DNA of 8,000 bases from positions 1 through 8,000 of the forward strand of contig MNYO01000049.1 in NCBI GenBank assembly GCA_001873165.1, given 5' to 3'. The notes beneath the pieces were generated by a model. That model saw nothing but the letters and a program-made list of their open reading frames with translations. It was not told the DNA's origin and did not search any database. Positions 6,373-8,000 of this stretch are shown here, piece after piece; the stretch's first letter is position 1; every line of letters starts with the position of its first letter. Origin of the DNA: Candidatus Gracilibacteria bacterium CG2_30_37_12 (GTDB lineage: Bacteria; Patescibacteriota; Gracilibacteria; BD1-5; UBA2023). Position numbers and translations under genes: made by a program.

Positions 6373-6460
6373 GGAGGGATGGCAGAGTGGTCGATTGCAC
6401 CGGTCTTGAAAACCGGCAGGATGTGAGTCCTCCAGAGTTCGAATCTCTGTTCCTCCGCCA
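6373..6460 (+). tRNA. tRNA-Ser(UGA), CCA encoded
   Basis: An 88-nt class II tRNA. The acceptor stem is GGAGGGA/TTCCTCC, discriminator G, then encoded CCA. The anticodon stem-loop CCGGT-CTTGAAA-ACCGG gives anticodon TGA at 6407-6409. A long variable arm (GGATGTGAGTCC) and T arm CAGAG-TTCGAAT-CTCTG follow. It reads UCA serine codons and is unrelated to the recoded UGA codon, which would need a tRNA with anticodon UCA. Confidence 0.97.
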
Positions 6461-6477
6461 TTATTATAATAAATATT

Positions 6478-6519
6478 TACTGGTTAATGGTTACTTAATT
6501 TGTAATTAGTAATCAGTAA
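6478..6519 (+). repeat. Degenerate heptad repeat between the two tRNA-Ser genes
   Basis: Six consecutive 7-mers in register: TACTGGT, TAATGGT, TACTTAA, TTTGTAA, TTAGTAA, TCAGTAA, followed by TTTTT. The first three resemble one another, as do the last three, and the outer ones (TTACTG/CAGTAA) are inverted copies. The stretch can therefore fold into an imperfect hairpin followed by a short T run, so it may be a weak terminator or tRNA processing spacer. Confidence 0.5.
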
Positions 6520-6528
6520 TTTTTGTAC

Positions 6529-6621
6529 GGTGGGTTACTCAAGTGGCTGAAGAGGCGGGTTTGCTAAACCTGTAGGGCGCTGTAAAGTGCCGCGAGGGTT
6601 CGAATCCCTCATCCACCGCCA
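6529..6621 (+). tRNA. tRNA-Ser(GCU), CCA encoded
   Basis: A 93-nt class II tRNA. The acceptor stem is GGTGGGT/ATCCACC, discriminator G, then encoded CCA. The anticodon stem-loop CGGGT-TTGCTAA-ACCTG gives anticodon GCT at 6563-6565. A long variable arm (GGGCGCTGTAAAGTGCC) and T arm GAGGG-TTCGAAT-CCCTC follow. It reads AGC/AGU serine codons. Its 3' tail plus flank (6612-6634) is repeated exactly 80 nt downstream. Confidence 0.97.
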
Positions 6622-6644
6622 TTTTTAAGATAAGGAACAAAACA

Positions 6645-6714
6645 AAGGTGTTATACTGTGTGCAGTATAGTAGTTCGAATCCCTGCCACTGTCCACCGCC
6701 ATTTTTAAGATAAG
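6645..6714 (+). repeat. Small element ending in a copy of the tRNA-Ser(GCU) 3' tail (copy B)
   Basis: The unit begins AAGGTGTTATACT, holds a perfect 7-bp hairpin TATACTG-TGTG-CAGTATA (6652-6669), then a T-arm-like GTTCGAATCCCTGCCACTG, and ends in a 23-nt exact copy (6692-6714) of the tRNA-Ser(GCU) 3' end and downstream flank (6612-6634). The T-arm match GTTCGAATCCCT also recurs (6598-6609 and 6673-6684), but the copy has 7 nt where the tRNA has 2, so it cannot fold as a normal T stem. It has no D or anticodon arm, so it is not a functional tRNA. Its two ends match copy A at 1660-1591, which argues for a repeat family rather than random decay. Confidence 0.6.
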
Positions 6715-6744
6715 AATAAAATTTGAAACTATAAAAAAATCCTT

Positions 6745-6820
6745 GGGCCTATAGCTCAGTGGTTAGAGCAGTCGGCTCATAACCGATTGGTCCCTGGTTC
6801 AATCCCAGGTGGGCCCACCA
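6745..6820 (+). tRNA. tRNA with anticodon CAU, probably tRNA-Ile2, CCA encoded
   Basis: A 76-nt cloverleaf. The acceptor stem is GGGCCTA/TGGGCCC, discriminator A, then encoded CCA. The D arm is AGCTCAGTGGTTAGAGC, the anticodon stem-loop GTCGG-CTCATAA-CCGAT gives CAT, and the T arm is CCTGG-TTCAATC-CCAGG. CAU tRNAs can be initiator Met, elongator Met or Ile2 (read as AUA after lysidine modification by TilS). A paired 1-72 end and the lack of three G-C pairs below the anticodon loop exclude the initiator. The D loop, variable loop (TTGGTC) and CTGGTTCAA arm resemble bacterial Ile2 more than elongator Met. The isotype is inferred. Confidence 0.9.
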
Positions 6821-6842
6821 TTAAAATTACACTCAATGTTTG

Positions 6843-6879
6843 AAAATCTTCTTTTAATAAAGAAGATTTTTTTATTTTT
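6843..6879 (+). terminator. Terminator of the tRNA group
   Basis: Hairpin AAAATCTTCTTT-TAAT-AAAGAAGATTTT, a perfect 12-bp stem with a 4-nt loop, followed by TTTATTTTT. It lies 22 nt after the CCA of the CAU tRNA on the plus strand. The stem is AT-rich but long, and the U tract is good. It should end the transcript that begins near 6353. Confidence 0.85.
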
Positions 6880-7201
6880 CAAAAAATACACAGCTCACAA
6901 ACTATTTCAGTTATATCTTTTCTTTATTATATATATTAAATAATATAAATTATATAGTAATATATAATAATTAGATTCTATAAAAGAATAACTTATATAA
7001 TAAAAGGAATAAGGGTTAAAAGTTTTTAACATACGGGTTTAAAAACAGTCTATTATTTCCTTTATAGAAAAGGATAAAAATACTTTCTCACATTTTTTAT
7101 ATTTGAAAGAAATAATTCATTTGACTTGTTTTTTTATAGAAATTCGTACTATGAAGTACGTAAAAAAGTTTTATTCTATTTTTAACAAATGATAAAAGTA
7201 T
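6880..7201 (+). other. AT-rich intergenic region and leader of the S41 protease gene
   Basis: No coding frame or RNA gene is seen. The part up to about 7010 is nearly pure A/T (tata-rich). Further on lie several short inverted repeats: GTTAAAA-GT-TTTTAAC (7015-7030), GTTT-AA-AAAC (7037-7046), TCCTTT-ATAGA-AAAGGA (7058-7074) and CGTACT-ATGA-AGTACG (7145-7160). GGGTT(T)AAAA occurs twice (7013 and 7035). Possible promoter parts are TTGACT (7121-7126) with TACTAT (7147-7152), but the spacer of 20 nt is long; TATAAT at 6996-7001 has no clear -35. No Shine-Dalgarno sequence precedes ATG 7202. Confidence 0.4.
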
Positions 7202-8000
7202 ATGATAAATATTCATAAAAATATAGGAGTAATTCTTACTTGTTTTCTTTTTTTTCTTTTTGGAATTATTGTAAATAGTATTTTCCCTTTGCGTGTTTTT
7301 GAACAAAGAGCTCAAACTTTCATCACTGGGAAGATAGGAATGGAAAGTGATCTAATAATTAAGAACAATCTCCTTAAAGAAAAAGATTCTGTAAATCTTG
7401 ATCTCTTTTATGAAGCTTACAAACAAGCGGCAGATAATTATTATGGATTTGATACTCTTTCACAAAAAGATCTGGTTTCTGGTATGATTAAAGGATTTAT
7501 TGCTTCTTTTGGGGATAAACATAGTGAATATTTTAATATAGATGAAACAAAAAAATTTAATGAAGTCCTTTCTGGTGATTTTGAAGGAATAGGAGCGGTG
7601 ATAGAAAAAAATGATTTTGGAGTTATTATTGATCGGATTATTGCAAAATCACCAGCAAAGGAAGCAGGACTTCTCTCTGGAGATATTATTATCAAAGCCA
7701 ATAATGAGGAATTGAAAAATTTAACTATTACAGAAGCGGTAAATAAAATTCGAGGAAAGGAAAATACGACTGTTGCTCTCGAAATTATTCGAGTAGGACA
7801 AAGAGAAAATCTCACAAAAATAGTAACGAGAAGAAAAATAGATATCCCATCGGTGGATGGAAAAATTATTGAAGGAACCAGTATTGGATATATATCTCTC
7901 TCAATTTTTGGAGAAAAAACAGCTGATGATTTTTATAATATTTTGACGGATTTAGAAAATAAAAAAGCGACCGGACTTATTATAGATCTCCGTGATAATG
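7202..8000 (+). CDS. ctpA: S41 carboxy-terminal processing peptidase (partial, 3' end outside window)
   Basis: The first 266 codons of a serine protease of the CtpA/Prc type, which trims or degrades proteins at their C-terminus outside the membrane. Residues about 8-28 form one hydrophobic segment, a signal anchor, giving a periplasmic or extracellular enzyme. An N-terminal helical region follows, with GDKHSEYF (104-111) as this protein's form of the family's GDPHS.Y motif. Then come a PDZ domain (about 123-207, starting SGDFEGIGAVI, with SPAKEAGLLSGDIII at its core) and the start of the protease domain (YISLSIF, then GLIIDLRDN). The catalytic Ser and Lys lie beyond position 8000, so activity cannot be checked. 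ATG 7202 is the only start after an in-frame TAA at 7193-7195 and precedes the anchor directly. No UGA codons in this part. It is the only protein gene on the plus strand, downstream of the tRNA group's terminator. Confidence 0.95.
   Translation, partial: MINIHKNIGVILTCFLFFLFGIIVNSIFPLRVFEQRAQTFITGKIGMESDLIIKNNLLKEKDSVNLDLFYEAYKQAADNYYGFDTLSQKDLVSGMIKGFIASFGDKHSEYFNIDETKKFNEVLSGDFEGIGAVIEKNDFGVIIDRIIAKSPAKEAGLLSGDIIIKANNEELKNLTITEAVNKIRGKENTTVALEIIRVGQRENLTKIVTRRKIDIPSVDGKIIEGTSIGYISLSIFGEKTADDFYNILTDLENKKATGLIIDLRDN

Noticed and set aside
6373..6460. tRNA decoding the recoded UGA codon
   Set aside because: Its anticodon is UGA, which pairs with UCA (Ser). The decoder of UGA would need anticodon UCA, and none is in the window.
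6645..6714. A fourth functional tRNA
   Set aside because: It has T-arm-like and tail sequences but no D or anticodon arm, and an extra 5 nt breaks the T stem.
6880..7010. Replication origin in the A/T stretch
   Set aside because: The stretch is AT-rich, but there are no clear DnaA-box clusters and no dnaA or dnaN nearby.
7441..7815. Minus-strand 124-codon frame
   Set aside because: It is the antisense shadow of the S41 protease, whose sense frame has clear domain motifs.
1..8000. CRISPR array or insertion sequence
   Set aside because: No regularly spaced direct repeats of CRISPR type and no transposase or terminal inverted repeats of IS type were seen.

Overview
The window reads as chromosomal DNA from a candidate phyla radiation (CPR) bacterium that uses translation table 25, in which UGA encodes glycine. 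Known users of that code are Absconditabacteria (SR1) and Gracilibacteria (BD1-5). The base composition is AT-rich. Five of the nine protein genes run through in-frame UGA codons, ten in all, and each ends at TAA or TAG. No gene in the window ends at UGA. TGG is used for tryptophan in the same proteins, and several UGA sites fall where glycine suits the local motif. No protein gene has a convincing Shine-Dalgarno sequence, which also fits this group. The phylum is inferred from code and gene content, since the window has no rRNA gene.

Left part (1-1930, minus strand): a perfect 42-bp palindromic terminator; a secreted cell-wall hydrolase with two LysM domains and a CHAP domain; rplU (ribosomal protein L21); a tRNA-Gln(UUG) gene with its own promoter, leader hairpin and terminator; and, downstream of that tRNA, a small repeat element ending in a copy of the tRNA 3' tail.

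Middle (1931-6234, minus strand): a tight cluster of four genes I do not recognise, encoding a 103-aa helical protein, a 68-aa protein, a 448-aa coiled-coil protein with three C-terminal membrane helices, and a 408-aa polytopic membrane protein. Their gaps are 3-8 nt and a promoter lies just upstream, so they look like one operon that builds or controls something at the membrane. Two of these genes appear broken, and one is almost invisible, in the standard code. Upstream of them lie a 125-aa membrane protein and an RluB/RsuA-type rRNA pseudouridine synthase.

Right part (6265-8000): divergent promoters separate the minus-strand cluster from a plus-strand tRNA group, Ser(UGA), Ser(GCU) and a CAU tRNA that looks like Ile2. 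A second copy of the tRNA-tail element lies within this group. A terminator and a 320-bp AT-rich gap follow, then the 5' two-thirds or so of an S41 carboxy-terminal processing peptidase with a PDZ domain, cut by the window end.

The two observations most worth pursuing are the uncharacterised four-gene membrane operon, visible only under code 25, and the small elements with matching ends found just downstream of two different tRNAs, each followed by a duplicate of that tRNA's 3' tail.
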